From Chrysaora quinquecirrha (taxonomy: Eukaryota; Cnidaria; Scyphozoa; Semaeostomeae; Pelagiidae), in the NCBI GenBank assembly GCA_014526335.1, contig JACTAT010000321.1:473438-537437 (forward strand): a DNA stretch of 64,000 nucleotides, given 5' to 3'. Position 1 is the first letter of the stretch, and every line of letters starts with the position of its first letter. Below are positions 1 through 10,312 of this stretch, in pieces. The translations under genes and the position numbers were made by a program. The notes under the pieces are model-generated. The model had not been told where the DNA came from and did not search any database. It saw only the letters and a program-made list of their open reading frames with translations.

Positions 1-315
1 TAGCCTGCCTAACGAGGCGACTGTCACTGAATGCACACCAATCCTACCAGGTTGCAACAAAGCAAGTACCGGCCTACACAATGGCCAATGTCAGTGAATG
101 AATTCATTATTGTGCACGTGCAACCATAGCTTACTAACCCGCCCAACAAAGAGGCGACTGTCACTGAGTGCATACCAATACTACCAGGTTGCAACAAAGC
201 AAATACCGGCCTACAAAATGGCCAATGTCGGTGAATGAATTCATTATTCTGCACGTACAACCATTGCACACTAACCTGCCTGACAAAGAGGCGACTGTCA
301 CTGAGTGCATGTGTA
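1..315. repeat. Tandem repeat, period about 137 bp
   Basis: About 2.3 diverged copies. The landmark GAGGCGACTGTCACTGA recurs near 15, 150 and 288, each time preceded by a CCTGCC/CCCGCC-like start. The array probably continues left of the window. No coding role is seen. Confidence 0.85.
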
Positions 316-872
316 CTTACATCTACATGTATACTTACATCTAACAGGAATGTTATAATATTCCTTAAACTATCTAGCCCTGCGTATTTAAACTGTTCAA
401 CATTTTGTGACATAAGAAATTACGGAGCGCCAATACATTATTGCTAGGGTCATAAATTGTAGTAATCTATCTTCTAAGAATAGTAAGCATTTTAATTTAA
501 CTTGGCTACTGGAAACATAATTAAGTTTACGTTTATTATGTTACACATGTATTTATAAAATTCAAATCGGTAAAATTACAAGAAAAAGGTAAGTCGAGCA
601 TTTGAAATGAAATGTGAAAAAATATAATCAGTTCAGAATTTTCATTTTCTATGCCTTTTTTTCCAGGTATATTCTGAAGAAATGAAGCTAAATACTATCT
701 ATTGATCTATTTATAGTTTTAGTTAATTTTATTTCTTTCATATACCCATTCAAAGGAAATTCCTCTTGTCAGAAAAGAAGGAAAAAGAAAATGCGGTATA
801 CAATATTCAATCTGTATAATTCAGTGTTAGTTAATGAACAAAGTGACTATTATATTGTTTTTATAATCGCAG
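316..872. other. AT-rich stretch without a recognised gene
   Basis: Nothing recognisable is seen except a pyrimidine-rich AG near 665 that could be a splice acceptor. It most likely belongs to the intron upstream of the candidate exon at 873. Confidence 0.4.
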
Positions 873-962
873 AAAATGCCAAGGTTCTTCACGGAATGTT
901 TCATCAGGAAAAATGAAGAGGCAAAATGGCTTAAAATCCATCATGGGCTCTATAATATGAAG
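873..962 (+). CDS. Candidate exon a of an unrecognised gene
   Basis: Ninety bases (30 codons) are bounded by an acceptor (ATAATCGCAG) and a donor (AAG|GTATGC). The frame is open, contains an ATG at 876 and ends in phase 0. The peptide is basic and aromatic (begins KMPRFFTECF). It joins in phase with the exon at 1395. No family is recognised. The support is splice-site quality, open frame and phase agreement only. Confidence 0.4.
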
Positions 963-1081
963 GTATGCTAAATAGATTAATTTAGGCACAAATGATATTT
1001 TTGAATGATGAAATAATGATTTGTTACTCTATCCACTTCTGTATAGATTTTGGTTAAATAAAATGGTAACAAAATAGTTAT

Positions 1082-1132
1082 ACTGTCAATCAATAGTTAT
1101 ATGAGCCGCTCATATAACTATTGATTGACAGT
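1082..1132. repeat. Near-perfect palindrome, 24-bp arms
   Basis: Arms 1082-1105 and 1109-1132 are perfect reverse complements around a 3-base centre (CCG). The arm begins ACTGTCAATCAATAG. It lies in the putative intron between two candidate exons. It may be a tiny foldback element or a hairpin-prone site. Confidence 0.85.
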
Positions 1133-1394
1133 GTAACTAAATATATGACAGAAAAATTTTCAGTTTTTTTGAAAATTTTGAAATTTTGCGGTAATTTATT
1201 TTCGCAGACACGCATATTTTGGGAATTTAATGGGAACTTATTTCCGCAGAAATCCGCAAAAACAGGGAAAATTAATTCCAGCCAAAAAAAAATATCCCAT
1301 CAAGGTATTATAATGTTCTATCCATACAAATACTGTTTAAATATTGGACATTGAAATATGCTCCATCAAAACGTTAGCATTCATTTCAATGCAG

Positions 1395-1522
1395 GAACTT
1401 ATATGGGAAAGAGGACAATCACTCAAGTCATTCAAAAAAGACGTGGCAATAGGCTTTCGCATTGCCAAGAATAAAAAATTTTATTTCATGGACAGAAATG
1501 GAAAGAGAATACAGTATTTTAG
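1395..1522 (+). CDS. Candidate exon b of an unrecognised gene
   Basis: The acceptor TTTCAATGCAG and donor TTTTAG|GTAAAT enclose 128 bases, starting in phase 0 and leaving two bases. The open frame begins ELIWERGQSLKSF and ends near RNGKRIQYF. Phase agrees with the exon at 873 before it and the exon at 1970 after it, which argues for one gene. Function is unknown. Confidence 0.4.
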
Positions 1523-1969
1523 GTAAATAGTTGTTTTCTCAAATCTAACAAAATGTAGTAATATTCAAAATTCTATGCTCATAGACAAAATTCTATTGTG
1601 CAGTCCAATTAGCTTAAAAGTTTCGATGCAACATGCCAATCCAATTAGTTGAGAAGCGCCAATGACAGGGCATTATTATCCAGTAGTGACCTTTTATTAC
1701 CTGAACTGTTTGGGCATTTTCAGATTTACAACGCACGCCATGGCTTCCCTGCAATGGCCTCAAACAGAAGCCTAGTAAAGTCTCAAAAACTTGGATTATA
1801 CGCTGCCAATACGATAATAAAGAATAGAATCCCTGTTTCTTTGAGCGAGGAGCTACAATATAATCCCTGAGTCTTATACTGCTCCCATATATCTGACCAT
1901 ATGAGGTGATTATTTTCTGGTATTGCCCTTAACAACAGTTACTTAGCCTTAATATCATTTTTTCAACAG

Positions 1970-2114
1970 AGATCAGAGCCATATTAACATTAAATACGAA
2001 GAGGACACTTGACCTCATACTGTTAACGATCAATGGAACAAGAATTTAAAAAGACTTAGAGAAGAAGAGCAGAACAAAGAAGAGAAGAAACACGATTCTC
2101 CCCCTGCTAAAAAG
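1970..2114 (+). CDS. Candidate exon c, charged segment, one in-frame stop
   Basis: The acceptor TTTTCAACAG and donor AAAAAG|GTAGCG enclose 145 bases. The leading single base completes the codon left by the exon at 1395. The frame contains one TGA near 2011, then a strongly charged stretch (KNLKRLREEEQNKEEKK) ending SPPAKK. Such a segment would suit a nuclear or coiled-coil linker. The stop means this is a pseudogene, an alternative exon, or a wrong join. Confidence 0.3.
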
Positions 2115-2586
2115 GTAGCGGGGGAAATAATGTATACAAATCCCTGTTAAAAATTATAGAGCAGATAGAGCATTAATTCATATTAAAAGTGTCAACAAAA
2201 ACTGTTCACTTGTATATCAATTAATGCTCTATCTCTGTTGAGTTAGCGTTTGCTTTGTTCATTTAAAGAACTGACAAAAATGAATCCAGAATATTAGAGC
2301 TATAAGGAATAATGAAATTTTGAGAATTTGAGGTGAGACATTTCACCTCTTTAAACTTTGTCTATTCAACAAGGGCGATTTTGGGGTATTAAAAAACCTA
2401 AAAATACGGAAGACAAGTGGAACAAACACAAATACAAATAGCATTTTTGCAAAACGCAGAAACCTGCACAAAGAAAATCAAAATTCCAAAAAAAATCTTC
2501 AGGATTACCAACTGAAAATTTTGGTCTCACCGTTTTCGTAAAACCCTCCTGTATTCGTAAAAGCATCGTTTCTTATAAATAATTGG
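2115..2586. other. No recognised gene
   Basis: AT-rich sequence. The open frames here are short and unlike any family. It is the left flank of the LTR retrotransposon and ends in the target duplication ATTGG (2582-2586). Confidence 0.4.
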
Positions 2587-3357
2587 TGTAGCTGCCAAGT
2601 GACTACGGTCAATTGAGACGCACCACGGTGACAATAGCAGAAGCAAAGCAAGAAACACAAGTGCACTAAACACAGGTTCACTATTAAATGAAAATAACGC
2701 ATTAATAACTTGTAATAAAATACTACAATCAATACAGGCTAACTACGAATATAGTTAATACCAAGCACAAGATAACAATCCATAAATAATCAAACAATCC
2801 AATCCATAGTAGAGAAAATAATGAGCCTACAGTTCATTCAACATTAAAGAAAGAACTTGATATACATACTCTACGTAAACATAAATCAATGGATAAACAA
2901 AATACATAGCTAGGAATTAAATCAATAGCTTAAGATAGGAAACTAGATATAACTAGATACGTTGATTACAATCTGTAAGTCCTCGTAGCTACAAAGCTTC
3001 TGCCAATGACTGACTTCTGGTATGCCTAGGCGCCAAACAAAGCCAAAGAAACTTAGGCCATAGGCCTACCAGGTGAAATGTGCAAGTATCAGCAACCAGC
3101 TGTCCAAGAACCTTCCTTCAGACTGCGAATAACATTGTGTGTGATGTGACTTGAAGGAAGGACTGACAGAGGACTTTATAGCTACGAGAATGCACGAGAT
3201 GCAAGAAAACGTGCATATTTGGAATAATTAAGCAAATTAAACAAAGGGCTCATTGAGCTGATAGTTCAAAGTTCAAAAGCAGAGTGCAATAATGCAATTA
3301 AATCACAAGAGAGTTAACAACAACGAAAAATTGCAAAACAAACATTTGCACACTACA
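2587..3357 (-). repeat. 3' LTR of the BEL/Pao element
   Basis: It matches 6865-7646 along its length with scattered substitutions and small indels. The largest difference is a GGT-repeat stretch near 6947-6963, present only in the other LTR. Termini are TGTAG/CTACA. Confidence 0.93.
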
Positions 3358-3399
3358 TTCCTGGCCCCAAACAGACAACTTCGACTTGACTGTTTCTTC

Positions 3400-4580
3400 C
3401 AGCAAAGCGTGCTTACATAGTATGTCCCTCCAAAAGACAAAGCTTGTCGATCGGTCGAACCAGTTCTCCAGTAGCGGTCTTCAGTTTAACGGAGCGAATC
3501 AATCCATGTCTGCCATGATACACTTCTAAGATCCTTGCCAATGGCCAGCAGTTTCTCGGGAAGATTTATCTGCTACCAGAACGATATCATCCTTAGCCAG
3601 ATTTCGTTTCACCATTTGCCACTTTTGTCGAGCTTGTAAGATCGGGAGATATTCTCACACCCAACGCTTCCAGAAAACGTTCGCCATATGTTGTATTTGT
3701 CTCCACCGTTGGTCAACAAGTCATCGATAAAGCCAGCATACTTGCTTCGCATGGTTGAATCATGTGACAGCTTGTTCTTCAAATGTCCGAGTCTTTTCTC
3801 TGCCATCGATAGGTTGTTCGGTAGGCATGGGTTTTCATTTTTCCAGGGAATAGCCATCTGGTAATGACCGTGAACAAAAGAGAGGTAATCTTCTATGATC
3901 TTCATGGCTTTCTTGTCATTCACAGACATGGACTTGCGTTCGGAATTGAGTGGCTCGTTGAATTCTTGATTGAAGTATTTGATCAACTGTTTCTGGAGAT
4001 CTTCGTCAATGTTCTTTGAGGTGGAGAAAAAACAGTTCTTGCCATTTGTACCAGATCTGCCCAAAGGTCCATTCAATGTCCATCCGAATATCGTCCTGAC
4101 CGCAAAGGGACCACCGTCTTGACATCTTCTTATCTCGCAAGGTTCCAGGGCTTTGGGGACATCAACACCAATAAGAAGGTTAACTTTCTCACTTGCAATT
4201 ACCTTCGGGAGCTGAATATCGTGCAGATGTGGCCAAGCGTCTACATCTTCTTGACGAGCTATCACTTCTGTGGACACGTTTAAACACTTCATCGAAAACA
4301 CATTGTCGATCTGTATGCGCATGTTGTCATCCAAGGCCAACACTTCTATGGTGGCCACCGTAGTTCAACAGTCTTCTTTTACACCAGTAATTGTTCCCAG
4401 CTGTATGTGACATTCTTTAGGATTTACCTTCAGTTTCTCCAACAGAGCGTTGCTGCATAAAGATGCTGTAGATCCACTGCCAAGAAGGGCATATGTGGTA
4501 AATACCTTGTTTGTTGAAGGACATGCAACTTTCACAGGGACGATTGGTAATCCTTTGACTGCATTCCCGGCCCCGGTAGA
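3400..4580 (-). pseudogene. pol remnant: protease, RT start, integrase tail
   Basis: Read from 4580 downwards. A retropepsin-like region has LLGSGSTAS where families carry D-S-G, so the catalytic Asp is Gly here. Next comes the linker and beginning of BEL-type reverse transcriptase (GVDVPKALEP, then TIFGWTLNGPLG near 4070). After about 3700 the frame switches abruptly to the BEL integrase C-terminus (CWPLARILEVYHGRHGLIRS near 3540-3480). Everything between, including the RT catalytic box, RNase H and the DDE core, is deleted. At least three frame changes occur. It cannot encode a working polymerase. Confidence 0.85.
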
Positions 4581-6829
4581 ATCGTCTTGTGAAGGCCATT
4601 GAACTGAGTGAATGTCTCATTGGCTTCACGACTGCTATTCTGATTGATTCTTGTGGGCTGATTATCGTCTGTTACCGCATTGCTGGCACTGAAACTCTTC
4701 TGTTCGTTACGCCGGATTTCAAACGCTTTAACTGAATCATGAATTTTACCAATGTGTTTCCGTGTAATGTTGCAACCAGGAATTGTACATGCTTTTCTTC
4801 GTTTACAACCAGCCGAATAATGAAATGAGGATAAACAGTTGTCACATAGCTTTTTAGAACGGATAAATTTAAACTGTTGCTCACCATTTTGCTTTAAGAA
4901 ATCGTTGCAGTTTTCCAGCCTGTGGTTTTGATTGCAGAAGTAGCACTTCAGGTTGGGGCTGATCTTTTCTGGGGACTGTCCTTCTGTCATGTTAATGCTG
5001 AAAACTCTTCCCTTCGAGGAATCAAATCGTCGAGGTGCTCTCTGCTTCATACCAAGATCTTTATTGCTTGCATCCATGATACCACCAAAGACAGGATCAG
5101 TTTTCTCTCTTGCAGCTGATCTGATCAACTTTCGCAAATCTTTGATATTCGGATCTCGCTCACGCATTCTGATTTCCTGTACATGGGATTGCCACCGGGA
5201 CTTGACATATGCTGGACATCGTTGCACGATCTTCACAAGACGATCTTCATTGTTGAGCTGGGACATTCTTCCAGTTGCCTTCAGTGAAATTTCAACATTT
5301 TCCAGGTCATCAGAAAGCTCTTGGAGTGCTTCACCATCTCCAGATCGAATCGGATTTCATTCCGACACTTTCGCCAACCATCTGTTCGACACTTTGTAGG
5401 CTCCACCAAATCGATCGTGCAGCAGCTGCTTGGCTTTCAAATATCCTTCTTTAGGGTCCAAGAGAATACAACTTTCAATCGCTTTTCTTGCCTTCCCAGA
5501 CCAATATTGAATCAACAATTGCAATCTCTTGCTAAAATCAGAAGTTTCAGACTCTACATTATTTTCAAATGAACGAATGAATAACGAATACTGAATCGGA
5601 TTACCATCAAAAACCATGAGCTCTGATCGGGCTAGTAATGTTGCCATGGCAAGCTTTCGAATTGCGTCAAGATACATAACACCGCTGTCACCAGCACAGA
5701 AAGGAACTTCAGGATTCGATTCAGAAATTCTTTGCATGTTTGGTTGCCACGGAGGAGCAAGGGGACTCAAATTCATGTTCGGCATGGCGTGTTGTGTATT
5801 GTCATACGGCATGGGAGGGGCATCACCAGGAAACAGGAACTGATGGGTGTTCTGCGGAGGAGCAGGGACTGCATCATGGAGGCCACCAAACTGCGATTGA
5901 GCGGTCTGCACTGGCTCGTGAGGCATGGTTCTGACAACCCCAGGGGTAGGAAACATGATTCGCACATGGTCTGTTTCACTCAAAGCCACTGATTTTACTC
6001 TTCTAGGTGTTCTTCTTTCCGTCTGAACTGTGATCTGGCTGTCAGGCAGCATTGCAGGGGGTAGGGTAGTTCTTTGGGCTGTTTTGGACCGTTCTTCATA
6101 GGGCTCTTTCACAACTGACGATCGGAAATTGACACAAATTTTCTCCTCAGCCTCCAGCTTCGCCATCTGGGTTTCTAACTCAAGTCTTTTCCTCATCTGA
6201 CTTATCCTCAGCTCTTCATTTGCAATCGACTGGTGCTGTTCAAATAGGGATGCTTCTGCACGCAACGAGGCTAGTCGGGCTACATTTCTGAACTGCTGGG
6301 CTTCAATTGAAAGTTTGCTATGACGAGAAGATGAACTACGTGAAGAACGAGATTTAGCTTGACTTACAGAATCCTTCGGGTCAACATCATCCAAAACGTC
6401 TTTTTCTTCGGCAATCGATCTTTTCTTGCACTGCAACCAAAGGGAAATTCTGTCATTAGCTGCCAGGTATCTTGTTTCTGCCTCATGCAAGTATGCAATT
6501 GACTCCTCGATATCAACATCGTCTACTAGCATATCTTTATACTGATCACAGGCTTCCTTGAAACGGCTAAAACCTCTTAACAATCGATCTTGCATTGTCT
6601 GTGCGTCCATGATGTCAGCGTCAACCGGCAGGGCGTCCGAAATATGGGTGATTGTTCTCGTCAGAACAGCTTTTGCTCTTGCTCGGGCTTGTTTCAGTCT
6701 ACAGGCGTTTTCCATATCGATTCCATCCCAATCCATTGTAGTATTTCTTTTTCTTCTTCGCCTGTCTTTTAGAAGTTCCTGAGGTTCTTCGACACTGGCA
6801 TCGAAATCACCAATCTGGTTATTTATCAT
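4581..6829 (-). pseudogene. BEL/Pao gag-like protein with zinc knuckle
   Basis: The likely start is the ATG at 6829 (MINNQIGDFD). The N-terminal half is charged and coiled-coil-like. A retroviral-gag-like segment of the DUF1759 type follows (YSLFIRSFENNVE, near 5580). An in-frame TGA at 5357-5359 interrupts it, and the same frame then stays open to 4532. A CCHC knuckle (CYFCNQNHRLENC, near 4950) and a second Cys-rich cluster (CDNC, GCKRRKAC, PGC) follow. The protein would package element RNA. The single stop and a later frameshift near 4560 make it defective. Confidence 0.85.
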
Positions 6830-6864
6830 CTTCAGATATAAAGCCAAGGGTAGATTTGAACTAA

Positions 6865-7646
6865 TGTAGCTGCCAAGTGACTACAGTCGATTGAAACCCA
6901 CCACGGTGACAATGGCAGAAGCAAAGCAAGAAACACAAGTGCACTCAGTGTTGGTGGTGGTGGTTCACTATTCAATGAAAATAACGCATTAATAACTTGT
7001 AACAAAATATTACAATCAATACAGGCTAACTACGAATATAGTTAATACCAAGCACAAGATAACAATCCATAAATAATCAAACAATCCAATCCATAGTAGA
7101 GAAAATAATGAGCCTACAGTTCATTCAACATTAAAGAAAGAACTTGATATACATACTCTACGTAAACATAAATCAATTGATAAACAAAATACATAGCTAG
7201 GAATTAAATCAATAGCTTAAGATAGGAAACTAGATATAACTAGATACGTTGATTACAATCTGTAAGTCCTCGTAGCTACAAAGCTTCTGCCAATGACTGA
7301 CTTCTGGTATGCCTAGGCGCCAAACAAAGCCAAAGAAACTTAGGCCATAGGCCTACCAGGTGAAATGTGCAAGTATCAGCAACCAGCTGTCCAAGAACCT
7401 TCCTTCAGGCTGCGAATAACATTGTGTGTGATGTGCCTTGAAGGAAGGACTGACAGAGGATTTTATAGCTACGAGAATGCACGAGATACGAGAAAACGTG
7501 CATATTTGGAATAATTAAGCAAATTAAACAAAGGGCTATTGAGCTGATAGTTCAAAGTTCAAAAGCAGAGTGCAATAATGCAATTAAATCACAAGAGATT
7601 ATACAAACAACAACGAAAATTGTAAGACAAACATTTGCACGCTACA
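6865..7646 (-). repeat. 5' LTR of the BEL/Pao element
   Basis: It pairs with 2587-3357. The start TGTAGCTGCC and end GCTACA are followed at once by the ATTGG duplication at 7647. In sense orientation this copy is upstream of gag and would hold the promoter. Confidence 0.93.
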
Positions 7647-7651
7647 ATTGG

Positions 7652-8535
7652 TGTATTTGGCATCTGAGAACGCAAATTGCAAAGCCGAAATTTAAAAAAA
7701 TTTTTATGAAAAAGTAGGAAACTTATAAAAAGAATGTAGTGTTTCTTATGTCAATATTATTTTGTTGAGCGATTCAAATATGTGTCACAATTTCAAATGT
7801 AGTGTAACTTTTTTAAGTTTCTTGCTTCCAAAAAATATACTTAGATTACTTAAAATATGTCTTTTATGCATTTTTCACACAAAAGCTCCCCTGAAAAGGC
7901 TTCCTTAATTATTCAAAAATAATAGTTGTCATAATTCGTCAATTCGATTTCAATCACAATGATAGAATGAAATTTTAAATGTTAATGTTAATGATATTAT
8001 AATTAATGTTAATGATATTATAAATATTATTTTATATTGCAAAGTTACAGATGTTAAATGTAAAATAATCATAAGAAATTGATAATTATGGGACAGATTT
8101 CTGTTAAATTAAGAATTATTTATACTCTATTAGTCTATGAATGATGATCTTGTGGCCTACACTTTGCAACCATAAAAAACTTAACTGAACCCAGCAGACA
8201 ACGAAAAAGGATGAGATACATGTGTACATATTCTCAGTGGGCTACAACTATTACAACAAAAACAAAGACATTTATACACATATATACACTTTTCAATGAC
8301 AACAACAACAACTTTAAAAACAACCAAAACAGCTGTTTTGCTGTAGCAATATCAACAACAACAACAACAACATTTGCCTTAAAATTTTGGAAAAACTCAT
8401 GAAGGACTACTTTTCCAAGGCAAACCCGGGCAGATTGTCTTTGTTTTTTTCGAACCAAATCAACATCAAAGTATACCTTAGGGGTCAGTAGGGGCTCCCC
8501 CCACAGTTGCCATGGTAATAGCCTCTCCCCCCTGC
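7652..8535. other. AT-rich spacer with (AAC)n
   Basis: No gene is recognised. It holds a direct repeat of GTTAATGATATTATAA near 7985-8020 and CAA/AAC trinucleotide runs around 8266-8370. Confidence 0.45.
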
Positions 8536-8905
8536 ACGTGCATCTCTTGTTAAAGGATTATAGATATTCTATTAACCGCCTACACAGTGAACTTAATATT
8601 CTTAATATTGATGACCTCTATAGTTTAAAGATTCTAAGACTGATGCACAACGTACACCATGATAAAGCATGTTTGCCTGAAACTTTTCAAACCTACTTTG
8701 AAACAACGAGCTATCGCATAAATACGAAACTAGACAAAAATCCAATTATAAAATTTCGAAATCTAATAGAAAATGAGGTGATCTTTCATTTAAGAACCTA
8801 GGCCCTCGTATGTGGAACAACCTCTCTCCGACATTAAAATTAGTAAAAAATAGTAAAATATTTAGTAGAAATGTTAAAAAATCAATTACTTCTAGTTACT
8901 TGTAA
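8536..8905 (+). pseudogene. 3' end of a CR1/L2-like LINE reverse transcriptase
   Basis: The plus-strand translation contains SLKILRLMHNVHHDK, then LPETFQTYF, and after a frameshift near 8799 GPRMWNNLSP and a basic tail ending at a stop (8903-8905). This series (low-complexity Leu helix, LP-F, GPxxWN-LP) is the C-terminal thumb of CR1/L2-type non-LTR retrotransposons. The catalytic domain is absent, so this is a 5'-truncated copy. Confidence 0.75.
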
Positions 8906-9170
8906 TCTCATCTGTAATGCAAAATGATCTGTTTATTAGAATTACTTGTAATATTTCCTAAAAGATATTTTCTTACTAGTGCCTAATTTTTTGTTATTGT
9001 ACTCATTTTCACGTAAACAGTGTATTCTAGAATTAATTTGCTCTTATTGTTAATGGTTTATTTTGCTTTATATTTTAATTTAACGGCCCAAGAAATCATA
9101 AGCTCTGCTTCTCTTGGGTCATGTAGTATACAATAATATGCACCTTGTAATTAGGATTGTATACTATGAA
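8906..9170 (+). repeat. Probable LINE 3' untranslated tail
   Basis: It follows the LINE stop directly. It contains an imperfect hairpin, CCCAAGAAATCATAAG near 9087 against CTGCTTCTCTTGGG near 9104, and GTATACAATAATATG/GGATTGTATAC. Assignment is by position. Confidence 0.45.
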
Positions 9171-9649
9171 AAAAATAGTTGAATTGCAACGAAGTCATAT
9201 CCAAAATCCAAAATCCGCAGAGGAGACTTGAAGGTTTGTCAATTCTTATTATATTCCTTGGCCTTGACTACAATCTTAAACGTTTGCATCATCAAAGCGG
9301 CATCATCTGCAGTACAATTAGATTATCACTATTTCTTAGATCCTAACATGGCTTAACTAGTTTGTTCAAAGAGGTGGAAGGCTTATGAGAATTATAGCAA
9401 TTGATGCAATGACTGTCAAAAGAAAATTCAGTTCTATAAATGAACAAGACTGCACCCATTTTTGGTAGACTGCATTGGTAGACTCTTTTGATTTTGGTGC
9501 AATAAGTTGTATTGTATATTTTGATGAAGCTGATTGGTCCTGTAGTACAACTAGTAAATCATTTGCAGCAATACAATTTCATTACTTCACATTACTTAAA
9601 TGATATATTTATTGTAACTGGGTTTCATTACCAAATCTCTGTATCCTCA

Positions 9650-9652
<3 letters not shown>
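9171..9652. other. No recognised gene
   Basis: Ordinary AT-rich sequence with no supported open frame or repeat. Confidence 0.4.

Positions 9653-9683
<31 letters not shown>
9653..9683. repeat. (TA)n microsatellite
   Basis: About 15 uninterrupted TA units. Confidence 0.97.
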
Positions 9684-9687
<4 letters not shown>

Positions 9688-9855
9688 AATGAGTAAACAA
9701 AGGTTTCGCTACAATTTTTGTTCTTTTCACTTCATCGTTTCCCTGTGTAGCGAACCAACACAGAATATCATTAAGACGTCTGGTTGAATTATATAATCTG
9801 ACGTAAGACAAACATATTGTAAACTTAAAAATAATATTGTAACTGCATTTTAACT

Positions 9856-9899
9856 TATTCTCCTGAGGAAGGCTCGATTGCCGAAACGCGTCGAGAATA
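9856..9899 (+). ncRNA. Hammerhead ribozyme, type I architecture
   Basis: The order is: stem I 5' strand TATTCTC (9856-9862); core CTGAGGA (9863-9869); stem II GGC...GCC (9871-9882, one extra A before it); GAAA (9883-9886); self-complementary CGCG (9887-9890); TC (9891-9892); stem I 3' strand GAGAATA (9893-9899), which pairs perfectly with the first strand over 7 bp. All invariant core positions are present, and cleavage would follow C9892. The short palindromic stem III is typical of ribozymes in Penelope elements and retrozymes that act as dimers. The host element was not identified. Both flanks contain TA repeats. Confidence 0.75.
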
Positions 9900-9932
9900 T
9901 TATATTGTCCGAATCGTCTTTATTCTTTGTTC

Positions 9933-9934
<2 letters not shown>

Positions 9935-9984
<50 letters not shown>
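9935..9984. repeat. (TA)n microsatellite
   Basis: About 25 TA units just after the ribozyme. An open frame running through it is an artefact of the repeat. Confidence 0.97.
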
Positions 9985-9991
<7 letters not shown>

Positions 9992-10088
9992 GTGAGGGTA
10001 CATCTCACATTTCATCCGTCAAGCAATATATTGATATACATATATGATTCGCCTAATAAAATGTATAAGAGTATTTTTATTTCTTCAG

Positions 10089-10232
10089 GGCTGAATGGGG
10101 GTGAGCGGAAAGAAATTGCACATTTTATGCATCTTAAGGCCGCTGAAGAAGCCAAGATTATATCCATGGAAAGGGAAATTACAGACAAACTTAACAGGGT
10201 TAATGTGCCAATGGAAGATCTAATACTTGTAG
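10089..10232 (+). CDS. Candidate internal exon, helical and charged
   Basis: The acceptor TTATTTCTTCAG and donor CTTGTAG|GTATTT enclose 144 bases, with two leading and one trailing base of split codons. The open frame includes GERKEIAHFMHLKAAEEAK and DKLNRVNVPMEDL. Length divisible by three, good splice borders and non-repetitive coding-like composition support it. No family is recognised and no partner exon was found. Confidence 0.35.
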
Positions 10233-10312
10233 GTATTTATGTTGAATGCTTTTTAGAAATTAGTAAACATCGAATAATGAAAGTTTCGATTTCATTTTCA
10301 AGAAAGTTTTGA

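Larger units (their letters stand above)
2587..7646 (-). mobile_element. BEL/Pao-type LTR retrotransposon, internally deleted
   Basis: Two LTRs of 771 and 782 bp (2587-3357, 6865-7646) begin TGTAG and end CTACA, and 5-bp target duplications ATTGG flank them (2582-2586, 7647-7651). Genes read on the minus strand: gag with a zinc knuckle, an aspartic protease region, the start of reverse transcriptase, then a jump to the C-terminal tail of integrase. The internal part is only about 3.5 kb, so most of RT, RNase H and the integrase core are missing. A purine-rich tract (TTGGGGCCAGGAA in sense) borders the 3' LTR. No classical primer-binding site was found. The LTRs are nearly identical, suggesting a recent, non-autonomous insertion. 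Confidence 0.92.

Noticed and set aside
5616..6782. Plus-strand open frames opposite the gag region
   Set aside because: Shadows of the minus-strand gag coding sequence; no motifs.
6840..6864. Possible tRNA primer-binding site next to the 5' LTR
   Set aside because: The stretch GTTCAAATC resembles the tRNA T arm in the same sense, not its complement, so it would not prime.
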